This document shows positions 51,075 to 54,718 of a stretch of 64,000 nucleotides of DNA, in pieces. A program made the position numbers and the translations under genes. The stretch is from contig CM031615.1 in the NCBI GenBank assembly GCA_018398815.1, positions 53,941,256 to 54,005,255 on the forward strand, read 5' to 3'. Origin of the DNA: Conus ventricosus. Its lineage: Eukaryota > Mollusca > Gastropoda > Neogastropoda > Conidae. Positions within the stretch are counted from its first letter, which is position 1; each line of letters begins with the position of its first letter. The notes below the pieces were generated by a model. It was given only the letters and a program-made list of their open reading frames with translations, was not told the DNA's origin and searched no databases.

Positions 51075-51275
51075 GGTGACTACTGGCATATTTACTATTC
51101 ACAGTGTTCATGCACTTTCCTGTCGAGTCCCTATCTGTTTCCGCAGCATCACTGTCGAAACTGTGGACACATTTTCTGCCACGAGTGTTCCTCCAAGCAA
51201 GCTCAGGTGGCCTCCTCCAAGAAGCCGGTGAGGGTGTGCGACAACTGCTACTCTGAGCTGACCCATCATCGGTGA
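2520..51275 (+). CDS. EEA1: EEA1-like early endosome antigen 1 gene, 3' portion (19 exons, span)
   Basis: The joined exons encode a long heptad-rich coiled coil followed by a C-terminal FYVE finger, in the order of known EEA1. EEA1 is a Rab5 effector that binds PI3P on early endosomes through FYVE and tethers membranes for homotypic fusion as a parallel dimeric rod. Recognition rests on conserved segments such as QVADLQ (exon 1), the AK followed by an EAGDG segment (exons 3-4), [15 protein letters not shown] (exon 6), [15 protein letters not shown] (exon 15), ERRMLVERC and [10 protein letters not shown] (exon 17), and WASD/RKHHCRNCG/RVCDNC (exons 18-19). The human protein is 1411 residues; the part here corresponds roughly to residues 510-1411. 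All splice phases agree except exon 1 to 2 and exons 10 and 12, discussed there. The intron between exons 11 and 12 (21.4 kb) far exceeds the others. I am very sure of the family; the exact exon set of the proximal half is less certain. Confidence 0.93.
2606..3475 (+). repeat. ~30-32-bp minisatellite copied from the exon 1 splice donor
   Basis: About 28 copies of a unit such as GAGGTAAACCACTTGTTGGA plus TGATCTGAAGAA. The unit includes the last bases of exon 1 and its 5' splice site, so nearly every copy carries GAGGTAAAC. Use of any decoy would read straight into a TAA stop in the exon 1 frame. The long minus-strand open frames across the array are by-products of repetition. Confidence 0.93.
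3476..3909. other. Intron remainder before exon 2
   Basis: The exon expected here from EEA1 alignment and splice phase was not found. The segment at 3780-3835 (CAGCTGGGCTATAATGA) shares a short block with 57999-58025, which may be a repeat tail. Confidence 0.4.
3910..3992 (+). CDS. EEA1: EEA1 exon 2 of window (coiled coil)
   Basis: The acceptor is GTGCTGCAG and the donor CAGAG|GTGATG. It reads in phase 0 as [17 protein letters not shown], matching the EEA1 segment with DKDQKIQNLE. It ends with two bases that combine with the first base of exon 3 to give Ser. Confidence 0.85.
3993..4180 (+). repeat. Donor-anchored imperfect repeat after exon 2
   Basis: About five copies of a 32-50-bp unit (ATGACCATTGGTCGATTCCT plus TCTTGTCTGT). 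The first copy begins exactly at the splice donor (GTGATGATGACCATTG) and a later copy repeats GTGATGACCATTGG. Confidence 0.8.
4181..4840. other. Intron sequence between exons 2 and 3, first part
   Basis: AT-rich sequence with no recognised gene. At 4782-4850 there is a weak tRNA-like stretch (GGGTTCACACC resembles a B box) that might be SINE debris. Confidence 0.35.
4841..5140 (+). repeat. ~50-bp tandem repeat in intron 2
   Basis: Five to six copies of a unit containing GAGGAAGTTTTCTGAGTAAG, GTCAGCTTTGTGACTTGAC and TATAGRTCAG. Confidence 0.88.
5300..5385 (+). repeat. (CA)n microsatellite
   Basis: A run of CA dinucleotides from about 5300 to 5351, then an interrupted CA/CATA tail. Confidence 0.97.
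5386..5850. other. Intron remainder before exon 3
   Basis: Unique sequence with nothing recognisable up to the duplicated exon 3 acceptor. Confidence 0.4.
5856..5933 (+). repeat. Duplicated 3' splice site plus exon 3 start
   Basis: GTGTGGTGTGTTGACAG occurs twice, ending at 5878 and at 5933, 55 bp apart. The first copy is followed by 28 bp (5879-5906) nearly identical to the first 28 bp of exon 3. If the upstream acceptor were used, the frame would read ten residues resembling exon 3 and then TGA. Confidence 0.85.
5934..6027 (+). CDS. EEA1: EEA1 exon 3 of window (coiled coil)
   Basis: The acceptor is GTGTTGACAG and the donor GCCAAG|GTAAGC. Phase 2 in, phase 0 out. It reads [11 protein letters not shown] through [11 protein letters not shown], matching the EEA1 ENISLLEKEREDLYAK region, and joins cleanly to IEAGDG in exon 4. 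Confidence 0.92.
6028..6886 (+). repeat. 30-bp minisatellite copied from the exon 3 splice donor
   Basis: About 28 copies of GCCAAGGTAAGCTGACAGGG plus GTCACACACT, starting at the donor of exon 3. Each copy repeats the exon end (GCCAAG) and a strong GTAAGC donor. A decoy donor would read GTA AGC TGA, an immediate stop. A few units read GTAGGC or have one-base changes. The array ends directly against the reverse transcriptase fragment. Confidence 0.96.
6887..7460 (-). pseudogene. Decayed non-LTR (LINE) reverse transcriptase fragment
   Basis: Read on the minus strand with frameshifts, it shows the order typical of Jockey/CR1-like [20 protein letters not shown], then [13 protein letters not shown], a degraded RPIS/LVRPCSK block, a frame with [14 protein letters not shown] (6960-6985), and AFDQVW at 6898-6915 (RT motif A). 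The fragment is cut off right after motif A where the 30-bp array begins, so motif B and the catalytic YADD box are absent. There are stops and indels throughout, so it is non-functional. Confidence 0.72.
7520..7618 (+). repeat. 33-bp triplicate leading into the exon 4 acceptor
   Basis: Three copies of a unit with TAAAGCAGATTCTTACATTG followed by CTTCCATGTGTG. The last copy runs into the acceptor GTGTGTTTCAG. Confidence 0.85.
7619..7672 (+). CDS. EEA1: EEA1 exon 4 of window (54 bp)
   Basis: Acceptor TGTTTCAG, donor GATAAC|GTGAGT, phase 0 to 0. It encodes [18 protein letters not shown], closely matching the EEA1 IQAGEGETAVLNQLQEKN segment. Confidence 0.93.
7667..7845 (+). repeat. 56-bp donor-anchored triplicate after exon 4
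   Basis: GTGAGTTTTGCCC recurs at 7673, 7729 and 7785. The third copy even restores the exon end GATAAC before GTGAGT. The first decoy would add 14 codons ending in TAG. Confidence 0.88.
7846..8857. other. Intron between exons 4 and 5
   Basis: No recognised gene. GGGGTTCGAATC at 8497-8508 looks like a Pol III B box without a convincing A box, so SINE debris is possible. Confidence 0.35.
8858..9061 (+). CDS. EEA1: EEA1 exon 5 of window (coiled coil, 204 bp)
   Basis: Acceptor TTCGTTACAG, donor CTTCAG|GTCAGT, phase 0 to 0. A continuous heptad pattern ([36 protein letters not shown]) matches the EEA1 HTLQEQVTQLTEKLKNQ segment and what follows. Confidence 0.95.
9062..10018. other. Intron between exons 5 and 6
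   Basis: It contains a (TC)n microsatellite at 9722-9762 and short A-runs. Nothing else is recognisable. Confidence 0.5.
10019..10084 (+). repeat. Duplicated acceptor of exon 6
   Basis: GCTGTGTGCCGGCTGTGG at 10021 repeats as ACTGTGTGCAGGCTGTGG at 10064, 43 bp apart. The second copy is the true acceptor plus exon start. The upstream copy has CCGG in place of CAGG, so it lacks the AG. Confidence 0.6.
10075..10236 (+). CDS. EEA1: EEA1 exon 6 of window (coiled coil, 162 bp)
   Basis: Acceptor ACTGTGTGCAG, donor GAGCAG|GTACAG, phase 0 to 0. It encodes [20 protein letters not shown] and [19 protein letters not shown], one of the best-conserved EEA1 rod segments (KTELLLSAEAAKTAQRADLQ in vertebrates). 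Confidence 0.96.
10432..10805 (+). repeat. 47-bp tandem repeat in intron 6
   Basis: About eight copies of a unit with CCTAGTCTGTGACAGCAGAG, AAGTCTTTATTTACTTGAC and TTCCATG. Confidence 0.93.
10806..11695. other. Intron 6, middle
   Basis: Unique sequence with no recognised gene, RNA or repeat. Confidence 0.4.
11696..11935 (+). repeat. ~57-bp tandem repeat in intron 6
   Basis: Five copies around AATAGACCCAACTTGTACTC with variable 30-40-bp linkers (GAAGAT... AGTAAAGG). Confidence 0.88.
12290..12420 (+). repeat. Duplicated acceptor plus exon 7 start
   Basis: CTGCCAGGCCAAAGGTGAAA appears with CAG ending at 12315 and at 12361, and the true acceptor CCACCAG|GCCAAAGGTGAGG ends at 12420. The intronic copies therefore carry an acceptor, the first 11 bp of exon 7 and a donor-like AAAGGTGAAAC. 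Confidence 0.9.
12421..12549 (+). CDS. EEA1: EEA1 exon 7 of window (coiled coil)
   Basis: Acceptor TGTCCACCAG, donor GATAAG|GTGTGT, phase 0 to 0. It encodes [18 protein letters not shown] and [12 protein letters not shown], a heptad coiled coil in register with exons 6 and 8. Confidence 0.93.
12550..13532. other. Intron between exons 7 and 8
   Basis: No recognised feature. 12580-12640 has a faint tRNA-like pattern (GTGAGTTTGGAACCCC) that I do not count as a tRNA. Confidence 0.35.
13533..13754 (+). CDS. EEA1: EEA1 exon 8 of window (coiled coil, 222 bp)
   Basis: Acceptor CTGCCACCAG, donor GCCAAG|GTGATG, phase 0 to 0. It encodes a long charged heptad segment ([40 protein letters not shown]). 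It is GC-rich relative to the flanking introns, as the other exons are. Confidence 0.95.
14215..14337 (+). CDS. EEA1: EEA1 exon 9 of window (coiled coil)
   Basis: Acceptor TTGTGCTGCAG, donor GAAAAG|GTCAGT, phase 0 to 0. It is Lys-rich coiled coil ([20 protein letters not shown]), comparable to the EEA1 CKELKHQLQVQMEN... KEQKELKKS region. Confidence 0.94.
14380..14600 (+). repeat. GGCAGCATGATATGTAGA tandem/inverted repeat
   Basis: About seven imperfect copies of a ~26-39-bp unit (GGGCAGCATGATATGTAGAC, TGTTAA). One copy at 14455-14500 is inverted (ATCATGCTGCC), so local hairpins can form. Confidence 0.85.
14757..14972. repeat. Short inverted element related to the DIRS terminal repeats
   Basis: The right end, read on the minus strand, starts AAAATGGAGAGATT... 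with GAACTCCATGTTTTGCAAG and resembles the start of the terminal repeat at 1727. The internal + strand block TTTTGTGGCTAATGCAGTA is identical to 1827-1845. TTTTGCAAG and TATA blocks at both ends are inverted to each other. It may be a MITE-like derivative. Similarity was judged by eye. Confidence 0.45.
14990..15076 (+). repeat. ~45-bp duplication leading into the exon 10 acceptor
   Basis: GTTGAYYRTGGATGTGTRKG followed by TTGGGSCTGTTTG occurs twice. The second copy runs into GTGTTCAG. Confidence 0.7.
15077..15174 (+). CDS. EEA1: EEA1 exon 10 of window, with two apparent 1-bp deletions
   Basis: The acceptor is TGTGTTCAG. Phase 0 gives [20 protein letters not shown] and then loses coiled-coil character at CTGCCCACACC (about 15140). 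One extra G there (CTGG) restores a heptad frame reading [10 protein letters not shown]. The exon end reads CAGAAGTAACG where CAGAAGGTAACG would give a normal donor. With both G's the exon is 99 bp and phase 0 to 0, as exon 11 requires. These may be consensus errors or a real frameshift. Confidence 0.8.
15555..15818 (+). repeat. 33-bp minisatellite in intron 10
   Basis: About eight copies of GGGTGGTGATTCAGGAGTCT plus TGTTTCAGCTGTA. The period is a multiple of three, so it stays open in frame. Each unit contains TTTCAG, an acceptor-like motif. Confidence 0.94.
15845..16415 (+). repeat. ~31-bp minisatellite in intron 10
   Basis: About 18 copies of a unit with AGTTTAGAACAATCTTCACC followed by AGCTTTCTGTT, with TTAT and TGAT subtypes in the first half and TGTT in the second. 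Confidence 0.94.
16739..16879 (+). CDS. EEA1: EEA1 exon 11 of window (coiled coil)
   Basis: Acceptor TTCTGTTCAG, donor GAAAAG|GTGATT, phase 0 to 0. It encodes [20 protein letters not shown] and [18 protein letters not shown]. The next exon lies 21.4 kb downstream, beyond the DIRS element and the noisy block. Confidence 0.94.
17130..17480 (-). repeat. Copy of the SINE 3' half
   Basis: Blocks follow the order of the reverse complement of 400-880: CACAGTGTCAGGTCGTC, CCAGGAGACACC, ATTCAATGGTGCCTGTTCTG, TGACTGACAATAATGATTAGG and GCGCTAACGAC. It lies inside the 11-12 intron upstream of the DIRS element. Confidence 0.6.
18274..18450 (+). repeat. DIRS terminal inverted repeat (3' side of the element)
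   Basis: It shares, with the reverse complement of 24331-24516, the ordered blocks TTTTGGC, CATGT, GCCAGGCCGAAGTTTTTGT, GCCCAACCACT, GCCGTAGGGA and GTAAGTCTCCCATAC. Confidence 0.85.
18562..18601 (-). repeat. DIRS internal complementary region
   Basis: On the minus strand it reads AAAATGGGGAGTTTGTATTA and then TACTCACTGTTTGGC, nearly the start of the terminal repeats at 1727 and 18274. An inverted copy of the outer repeat edge lying between the recombinase and the 3' repeat is diagnostic of DIRS elements. Confidence 0.8.
18680..19500 (-). pseudogene. DIRS tyrosine recombinase (decayed)
   Basis: The C-terminal catalytic half is clear: HVVRAL (the H-x-x-R motif, 18866-18877), then [12 protein letters not shown] and FIKFYLGG with the nucleophile Tyr at 18767-18769, followed by a VAAN-like tail. 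These match the DIRS pattern with HxxR, a tryptophan-containing linker and FxxFYLRD. The upstream half ([11 protein letters not shown] at about 19050 and before) is spread over several frames. The first catalytic Arg was not placed. Confidence 0.8.
19600..20310 (-). pseudogene. DIRS linker between RNase H and recombinase
   Basis: Broken frames contain [12 protein letters not shown] (counterpart of the A.DALS..W block), ending [14 protein letters not shown], and [16 protein letters not shown] followed by [14 protein letters not shown], corresponding to the WFPDLL...PL.LP segment seen in DIRS polyproteins after RNase H. Confidence 0.7.
20354..20374 (+). repeat. (C)21 homopolymer inside the DIRS coding region
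   Basis: An uninterrupted run of 21 C between the RNase H and linker segments. It is foreign to the reading frame. Confidence 0.97.
20390..20660 (-). pseudogene. DIRS RNase H domain (decayed)
   Basis: [17 protein letters not shown] carries the first catalytic Asp in the DAS context, followed by [19 protein letters not shown] and, after frame changes, DNTSVAC (counterpart of DNTAVVAY). The order agrees with DIRS and Ty3-like RNase H. Confidence 0.8.
20810..21700 (-). pseudogene. DIRS reverse transcriptase (decayed)
   Basis: In order on the minus strand: [20 protein letters not shown] (motif A, the SIDLKDAY block), [13 protein letters not shown] (motif B region, EFKALPFGL), a catalytic YLDD box at 21095-21106 and [10 protein letters not shown] (the FLGM.IDT block) at about 20970. 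Each block is in a different frame, so several frameshifts separate them. Confidence 0.85.
21850..24320 (-). pseudogene. DIRS 5' region, presumed gag (unrecognised)
   Basis: This lies upstream of RT on the coding strand, where DIRS elements carry gag. The longest open stretch (21858-22694) has no motif I recognise, and frames are broken. The assignment rests on position only. Confidence 0.4.
24331..24525 (-). repeat. DIRS terminal inverted repeat (5' side of the element)
   Basis: Partner of 18274-18450; on the minus strand it contains GCCAGGCCGAAGTTTTTGT and GTAAGTCTCCCATAC. The outermost ~10 bp of the partner (GGGGAG) are not matched, so the exact end is uncertain. Confidence 0.8.
24526..27739. 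other. AT-rich sequence of the 11-12 intron
   Basis: No exon, RNA gene or protein similarity was found on either strand; open frames are short and low in complexity. A (TC)-rich patch lies at about 26530-26560. Confidence 0.4.
27740..30840. repeat. Large inverted array of ~640-680-bp units
   Basis: The marker CAGCAACTTACAGAGCAGCTTGG and variants recurs in direct orientation near 27765, 28400 and 29040, and in inverted form (CAAGCTGCTCTTGTAAGTTG-like) near 29520 and 30200. The hinge is about 29303, between AGCAAGCTTATAA and TTAAGCTTGCT. Each arm is about 1.5 kb (2.3 units). Copies differ mainly by one- to three-base indels. Confidence 0.8.
30841..34100. other. AT-rich sequence of the 11-12 intron, second part
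   Basis: No gene recognised. It includes a C18 run (32433-32450) and T-runs near 33310. Confidence 0.4.
34139..34293 (+). repeat. (TC)n and (CA)n microsatellites
   Basis: TC-rich tract at 34139-34225 followed by CA-rich tract at 34240-34293. Confidence 0.97.
34720..35560 (+). repeat. ~61-bp degenerate tandem repeat with homopolymer noise
   Basis: Units built on GGGTTTTTAAGGTCTGTATG and GAGAAGTT...GTAGTTGCATTAATG. From about 35230 onward homopolymers lengthen (runs of T and G) and units become hard to align, as if the consensus worsens. Confidence 0.85.
35808..35833 (+). repeat. (G)26 homopolymer
   Basis: An uninterrupted G run just downstream of a short GC-rich island (35575-35720). Confidence 0.97.
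36240..37650 (+). repeat. ~54-56-bp minisatellite
   Basis: About 25 copies of ACACCAGACAATTCAGTATT, GTAATCCCATGTCATGACA, then CTGCTGTCCACTGTC, with a TTGTGACATCATG subtype and a CTTTAGACCAGACAAGTC subtype that alternate in blocks. Confidence 0.94.
37651..38286. other. End of the 11-12 intron
   Basis: AT-rich with A and T runs; no exon or gene recognised before the exon 12 acceptor. Confidence 0.4.
38287..38444 (+). CDS. EEA1: EEA1 exon 12 of window, with one apparent 1-bp deletion
   Basis: Acceptor CCTATGCAG, donor AGCGAG|GTAAGG. The main frame reads [20 protein letters not shown] and then [18 protein letters not shown]. It meets the acceptor in phase 1, but exon 11 ends in phase 0. An extra G at ACCCTCCAGAGAAG (as CAGGAG) would give TLQEKLDK from the first base and restore phase 0 to 0 over 159 bp. 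Confidence 0.85.
38445..39400. other. Intron between exons 12 and 13
   Basis: No gene recognised. AGATAAGATAAGATAA at 38920-38935 resembles GATAA-rich tails found in invertebrate retroelements, but nothing else supports an element. Confidence 0.4.
39401..39552 (+). repeat. (TG)n tract running into the exon 13 acceptor
   Basis: TG-rich sequence with TGCG and TCAC interruptions reaches the splice site (GTGTGTGTCAG), so the polypyrimidine tract is replaced by UG repeats. Confidence 0.9.
39553..39642 (+). CDS. EEA1: EEA1 exon 13 of window (coiled coil, 90 bp)
   Basis: Acceptor GTGTGTCAG, donor GAGAAG|GTAAGA, phase 0 to 0. It encodes [20 protein letters not shown], comparable to the EEA1 TAKATLEQDSAKKEQQ region. 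Confidence 0.9.
39640..39795 (+). repeat. 51-bp donor-anchored triplicate after exon 13
   Basis: AAGGTAAGAG recurs with GT at 39643, 39694 and 39745. The period is a multiple of three, and the first unit has no stop in the exon frame, so the decoy at 39694 would add 17 residues in frame. The second unit contains TAG. Confidence 0.9.
39830..40075 (-). repeat. Copy of the SINE 3' half
   Basis: The blocks GCAGTCCACAGGAAGC, GACAACTCACCAGAAGG, GATGCCTGTTCCGATC, GTAGGACACCATCTAA and GGAGTCGGCGCCCACTCC follow the order of the reverse complement of 500-790. Confidence 0.6.
40131..40569. mobile_element. hAT-like MITE with TIRs and flanking duplication
   Basis: ATAGCTGCCAACTGCT at the left and AGAGCTGCCAACCTGCT (minus strand) at the right form terminal inverted repeats. 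GGACACT flanks both ends (40131-40137 and 40563-40569), consistent with a 7-8-bp duplication. The 425-bp interior has no coding potential but repeats GCTACTGT/GCTACG motifs near both ends. Confidence 0.75.
40944..41075 (+). CDS. EEA1: EEA1 exon 14 of window (coiled coil)
   Basis: Acceptor TCTCCCTCAG, donor CAGCAG|GTCAGG, phase 0 to 0. It encodes [20 protein letters not shown] and [15 protein letters not shown], matching the EEA1 QQLQERCKALQD segment. Confidence 0.94.
41076..42410. other. Intron between exons 14 and 15
   Basis: Unique sequence; no repeat, gene or RNA recognised. Confidence 0.4.
42411..42596 (+). CDS. EEA1: EEA1 exon 15 of window (coiled coil)
   Basis: Acceptor GGATTTACAG, donor AAACTG|GTGGGT, phase 0 to 0. 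It encodes [20 protein letters not shown], matching the EEA1 EITNLKDAKQLLIQQKLELQ block, then [20 protein letters not shown]. Confidence 0.96.
42597..43519. other. Intron between exons 15 and 16, first part
   Basis: No gene recognised. A (CA)n tract lies at 43420-43455. Confidence 0.45.
43520..45000 (-). repeat. SINE 3'-half copy expanded from inside by a minisatellite
   Basis: Left flank ATGAGACAGCACTGGCCATA...GAAGTGGTGCTCAGTGGTG and right flank GATGATAATGGCTTAGTGG...GGAACTCTCCGCCCTCTGG match consecutive parts of the reverse complement of 510-720. The array at 43563-44835 sits between them. Confidence 0.65.
43563..44835 (+). repeat. 20-bp minisatellite
   Basis: About 63 copies of GGTTCAGTGGTGTCTGTTCC with C/T variants at three positions. 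One partial GGTTCC insertion at about 43940 shifts the register. Because 20 is not a multiple of three and the unit lacks stops, all three + frames stay open for up to 450 codons; none is a gene. Each unit contains TTCAG. Confidence 0.97.
45043..45226 (+). CDS. EEA1: EEA1 exon 16 of window (coiled coil)
   Basis: Acceptor GCTCCTCCCAG, donor AAACTGG|GTCAGT, phase 0 in and phase 1 out. It encodes [20 protein letters not shown] and [15 protein letters not shown], matching EEA1 ALNENLGTVKKEWQ. The codon split with exon 17 gives Glu. Confidence 0.95.
45227..46447. other. Intron between exons 16 and 17
   Basis: It holds a (TG)n tract at 46242-46303, about 145 bp before the acceptor, and a short TG run at 45724-45750. 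CTTATCCACCTGATGGATG at 45470 faintly resembles SINE body at 210-228. Confidence 0.5.
46448..46623 (+). CDS. EEA1: EEA1 exon 17 of window (Rab5-binding C-terminal rod)
   Basis: Acceptor TGTGCTCAG, donor TTACAG|GTAGGC, phase 1 in and phase 0 out. It encodes [19 protein letters not shown] and [20 protein letters not shown], almost collinear with the vertebrate stretch just N-terminal to FYVE, which in EEA1 contains the C-terminal Rab5-binding site. Confidence 0.97.
46650..50008 (+). repeat. 54-bp minisatellite (about 62 copies) filling intron 17
   Basis: The unit is AATGGCACTGAATACAGCCT, GCACCAAGTCCAACAACCCT, GTCCTTTCCCTTAG. It starts about 27 bp after the exon 17 donor. Each copy carries a pyrimidine tract plus TTAG, an acceptor-like motif. 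Higher-order duplication is visible: 47101-47340 recurs at 47641-47880 (540 bp, ten units). The length is a multiple of three with no stop, so both strands have long open frames that are not genes. Confidence 0.97.
50015..50284 (+). repeat. ~100-bp imperfect duplication before exon 18
   Basis: GTGTGGTTGTGATTAGTTAA, GGGTCCCTGATGTTGATGTT and GGCTTTAAAGCAGTGTGG blocks recur two to three times up to the acceptor of exon 18. Confidence 0.75.
50285..50383 (+). CDS. EEA1: EEA1 exon 18 of window (FYVE domain, first half)
   Basis: Acceptor TTTGTGTCAG, donor CGGAAG|GTAGGC, phase 0 to 0. It contains the FYVE WxxD motif as WASD (50315-50326) and the first zinc pair CVAC (Cys codons at 50342 and 50351), then GFTVTIRK. 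Confidence 0.98.
50936..51074 (+). repeat. (TG)n microsatellite with duplicated flank
   Basis: A long TG tract interrupted by GATGTGATG. TGTTGGTGACTACT occurs twice (about 51013 and 51071), so TG blocks and flank were duplicated together. It ends about 70 bp before the exon 19 acceptor. Confidence 0.95.
51147..51275 (+). CDS. EEA1: EEA1 exon 19 of window (FYVE domain, second half, stop)
   Basis: The acceptor is GTTTCCGCAG. It completes RKHHCRNCG (the basic PI3P-binding motif RR/KHHCR with exon 18), IFCHEC, and VRVCDNC with the conserved RVC. All eight zinc-ligand cysteines are present across exons 18-19. The protein ends at ELTHHR with TGA at 51273-51275, within a few residues of the usual EEA1 C-terminus. 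Confidence 0.98.
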   Translation, partial: HHCRNCGHIFCHECSSKQAQVASSKKPVRVCDNCYSELTHHR

Positions 51276-51879
51276 CCTCCTCCCCCACCCTCACGCTGCT
51301 CCACCCACCTTCCCTCTCCACAACACATTCCGAGCGCGACTTGTATTCCAATGAAATGGGACTTCAGACCATTGAAGGCTGAGATATCGCTGGTGTAGAG
51401 CCTGGCCTGGGTTTGCCAGCATTCCCTTTTTCTTTTCTTTTTTTTTTTTTTTTTACTTTTTTTTTTTTTTGACTGGATGTATTGTTTGTCCTGCTTCTGC
51501 CCTCTGTTACAATTCAGGCAGACGTAACTATCAGTGCTTTTTGCTGACCTCTTCGCTGACGAATGAAGCGTGTGATGGGTGCATTTCAAAACGGTCGGAC
51601 CAAGCAATCTGTGGTAGAGCGATGTGAAATGGGACGTGCGGAGGTGGGAGAGTGTGAAGTGGCGGAGCATTGGACATTCTGCGTATATCAGTGTGACAAG
51701 AGTTGTAGATGGGCGGAGTAGAGTGTACAGAACGGAACTGGAAGGAAGCGTGGTCTGGGCCGCATCAAACCACTGGACTGCTGCGTGTGGGACGTAAACT
51801 CTGCACTACTGCTTTCAGACTGCCTAGTAACTTTTTTTTTTCTTATTTCCCTGGCCATAGAAAAGGATTGGAAAATGCA

Positions 51880-52160
51880 GGGAACAGTTGGAAAGACAGT
51901 AGAAATAGTCAGAAGGTAGGGAATGGTGGGAAGGAGGGAAACATTGGAAAGGGCAGAGAATAATGGAAAGAAGGATGGAAAAATGGTCAGAAAGTGGGAA
52001 GGAGGAAAGCATTAGAAAGGCCAGAGAACCGTGGAAAGAAGGATGGAAAAGATGGTCAGAAAGTAGGTGGGAAGGAGGGAAATGTTGGAAAGGGCAGAGA
52101 ACCACGGAAAGAAGGATGGAAAAGATGGTCAGAAAGTAGGTGGGAAGGAGGGGACATTGA
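51880..52160 (+). repeat. Purine-rich ~65-bp tandem repeat
   Basis: About four copies of GAAAGAAGGATGGAAAAGAT, GGTCAGAAAGTAGGTGGGAA, GGAGGGAAAYRTTGGAAAGG. The + strand is almost pure purine for 280 bp. Confidence 0.9.
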
Positions 52161-52593
52161 GAACGTTTCTTTCGTTAATGTTTAATTTTTACCAGTTGGC
52201 TCCTTGATAACAAATATTAACTTTCAATGCTGTCTTTCCAAGTGTTTCCATGGTTACTGCTTCAGCAATCCCGAACATTTTCTGTTGTCAGAACTGCAGA
52301 TGTCTGTACAGATTTGATAAATACATTGTCATTGTCAAGTTATAAACTGCTATCTTTTTCTTTTACTCTATCTCTGCATCTACAAAACAATAAGTGACCT
52401 ATATATGGATTTTTCTGTTCTGTTCATAGCTTGCCATGGGGTTATCTTCTCCTGATCACTTAGCAGAAATCAAATTTGGCTACTATTCATAAGAATGATT
52501 CATGCGTGAGTGGTACTCAAAATGAGCATCTTCTATGATGGCTGGGTATTATTTTTGGTTAAGCAGTCACTCATCAACACCCCATAGATAGAC

Positions 52594-52704
52594 ATGTCGA
52601 CGAGGAGCCAAGCCAAGGAGTCTGACGCTGATTTCAAACTGAAGGCTGTGGATCTGGATCTTGTAAAAGGGAGGGCCATGCAGCAGCTCAGGTCAATGCT
52701 TTGA
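52594..52704 (+). pseudogene. Possible pogo/Tigger-like transposase N-terminal fragment
   Basis: A 36-codon open frame reads ADFKLKAVDLDLVKGRAMQQ. This resembles the start of the Brinker/CENP-B-like helix-turn-helix (the FKLKVV..A...GNRAAAR pattern). Nothing following matches, and the frame ends in TGA. I cannot exclude chance similarity. Confidence 0.35.
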
Positions 52705-52759
52705 CGCTGGAAAACTCTGCACAACTAACTTTTTTGATGCCAAAAATTGCAGCAGTCCC

Positions 52760-52792
<33 letters not shown>

Positions 52793-53574
52793 TATGGTTG
52801 TAAGGAAAGCGGGCGTCATCTCAACGGCAGTGAATACAGAAGTAACAGCAAGCTCAAGTGTGGAGGTGCAAGTACCAGTAGTCCTCAGACAACATGGCCG
52901 ACAGAAGTGATGAGTTTTTGAAATCCTTTGTGTCTGGCACTGAAGAGTAGACCTTCAGTGGTTTTAATGCGGCTAAGAATAGAGATGAAAAAGACTGAAT
53001 AACTGACATATTTTTCCTTCATTGTCAGTAGTGCCCTGTCCTGTTTGGTTGCCTGTTCATGAATCGATCAGTTGCAGCTTACATTCTTTTTTTCTGATTA
53101 AAGAAAAAATATTTAGCAGGTGCCAGTTACATAATGGAGTGATTTGTAGCTTGAAAATTGTTTTACCAGCATTTTTATACTAAAACGCATATGAGGTGTT
53201 TTGTGCATACTTTTTATTTTACAAAAAGTAAAATGTCATTATCCAAATATGTTGAAGAATTAGCATCAGAATGTCCAGACTGGTAAGAGTTGAAGGAATG
53301 ATGTTCCCTTTTTTCTTTGTATGTAACTGTTCAACAAGTGAAAGAAAGATAGCTTTGCATGCCAGTGGCAAGACTTTTATTGAACATTTTACTTTTTAGA
53401 AAACAAGAAACAAAAAACCCCACTAGTTTTCATGCATCATTAGTTCATAGCTGGCACACTGTATGGAAAGTACATTTGTGTATGAAAGTGCAGTCAAGGA
53501 AAAACACAAAGGATGGTAACTATCATATATGAACTTCTCTTCATTCCTTCAACCAATTTTTTTTCCAGCTGTTT

Positions 53575-53697
<123 letters not shown>

Positions 53698-53800
53698 TTT
53701 CTTTGAATAAAAGGAGACAGGTGCTGATGATATGTGAACAAGAGATGGGTGTGCTTTTTATATATGTGTGTGTGTGACAAATAAAGGATTGTGCACAAAT

Positions 53801-54681
53801 TTTAAAGATAATGTTTATATATGTATACATATATGCAACATTCCTGCTGGAATGAATTTCTGTTTTGATGATGTGACATAAGAAAAATCCACTTAAGAAA
53901 AAAATTGTTTGTTTGCATGCATGTGTACATGTTATGAGCACTGATGTACGCTTATGGCTATGAGTATGTCTGTGTGTGTGGACAGTTTATCTTTTTAGCG
54001 TTTCTCGTTACAAAGCCTTTTTGTAGTTTCTGCACGTGACACCATTAATAAACACACCATCGTGATTTTGTCAGTGAAACAGTAAGGCACGTTGTTTGTG
54101 TTATACCAGATTCCCCCTTTTCTTCGTGTCAGCAAACCCTGTGAAATATTATTGGTTTACCTGGGGTGAAAAAAAAATTCTAACATTCAGCGTTTACACG
54201 GAGACGTCATCAAAAGCGTTTGGTGGTATACTCTGGAACGGATGTGCCCTAAAGTGTACCATAGCAAGGAAGTTGGGGCAAGTCAGGTGTCATGTGATAA
54301 GATTTTGGAAGGGTTGGTGTAACATTACTCTTTCCCCTGACCTTCCCCTATGCCCCTTCCTCCAGTGGTCCATCCTTGGTCAGTGTCGCGTTCACCACTT
54401 TTGTTCATAATCTTGGTCTGATCAAGCGTTGTGATTCCTTTTGTACATCAGGAGCCTGTGATTACTATGTGATTGTTGTGAAGATTTTTTTTTTCTTTTA
54501 ATTGAAAAGTACAATGTTTGATGTTGGTTTCACTGCCATTTGATAGAATGTGACAACAGTGTTAAAGGAAAATTACCGTCAGTTTCAACAAAAAGGGACA
54601 AGGAAACATACAGTTGTTTAAGTCACTACAGTGTGTGTTAAACGCATACACATGCACGCGTGCACGTGCACACACACACAT

Positions 54682-54718
<37 letters not shown>

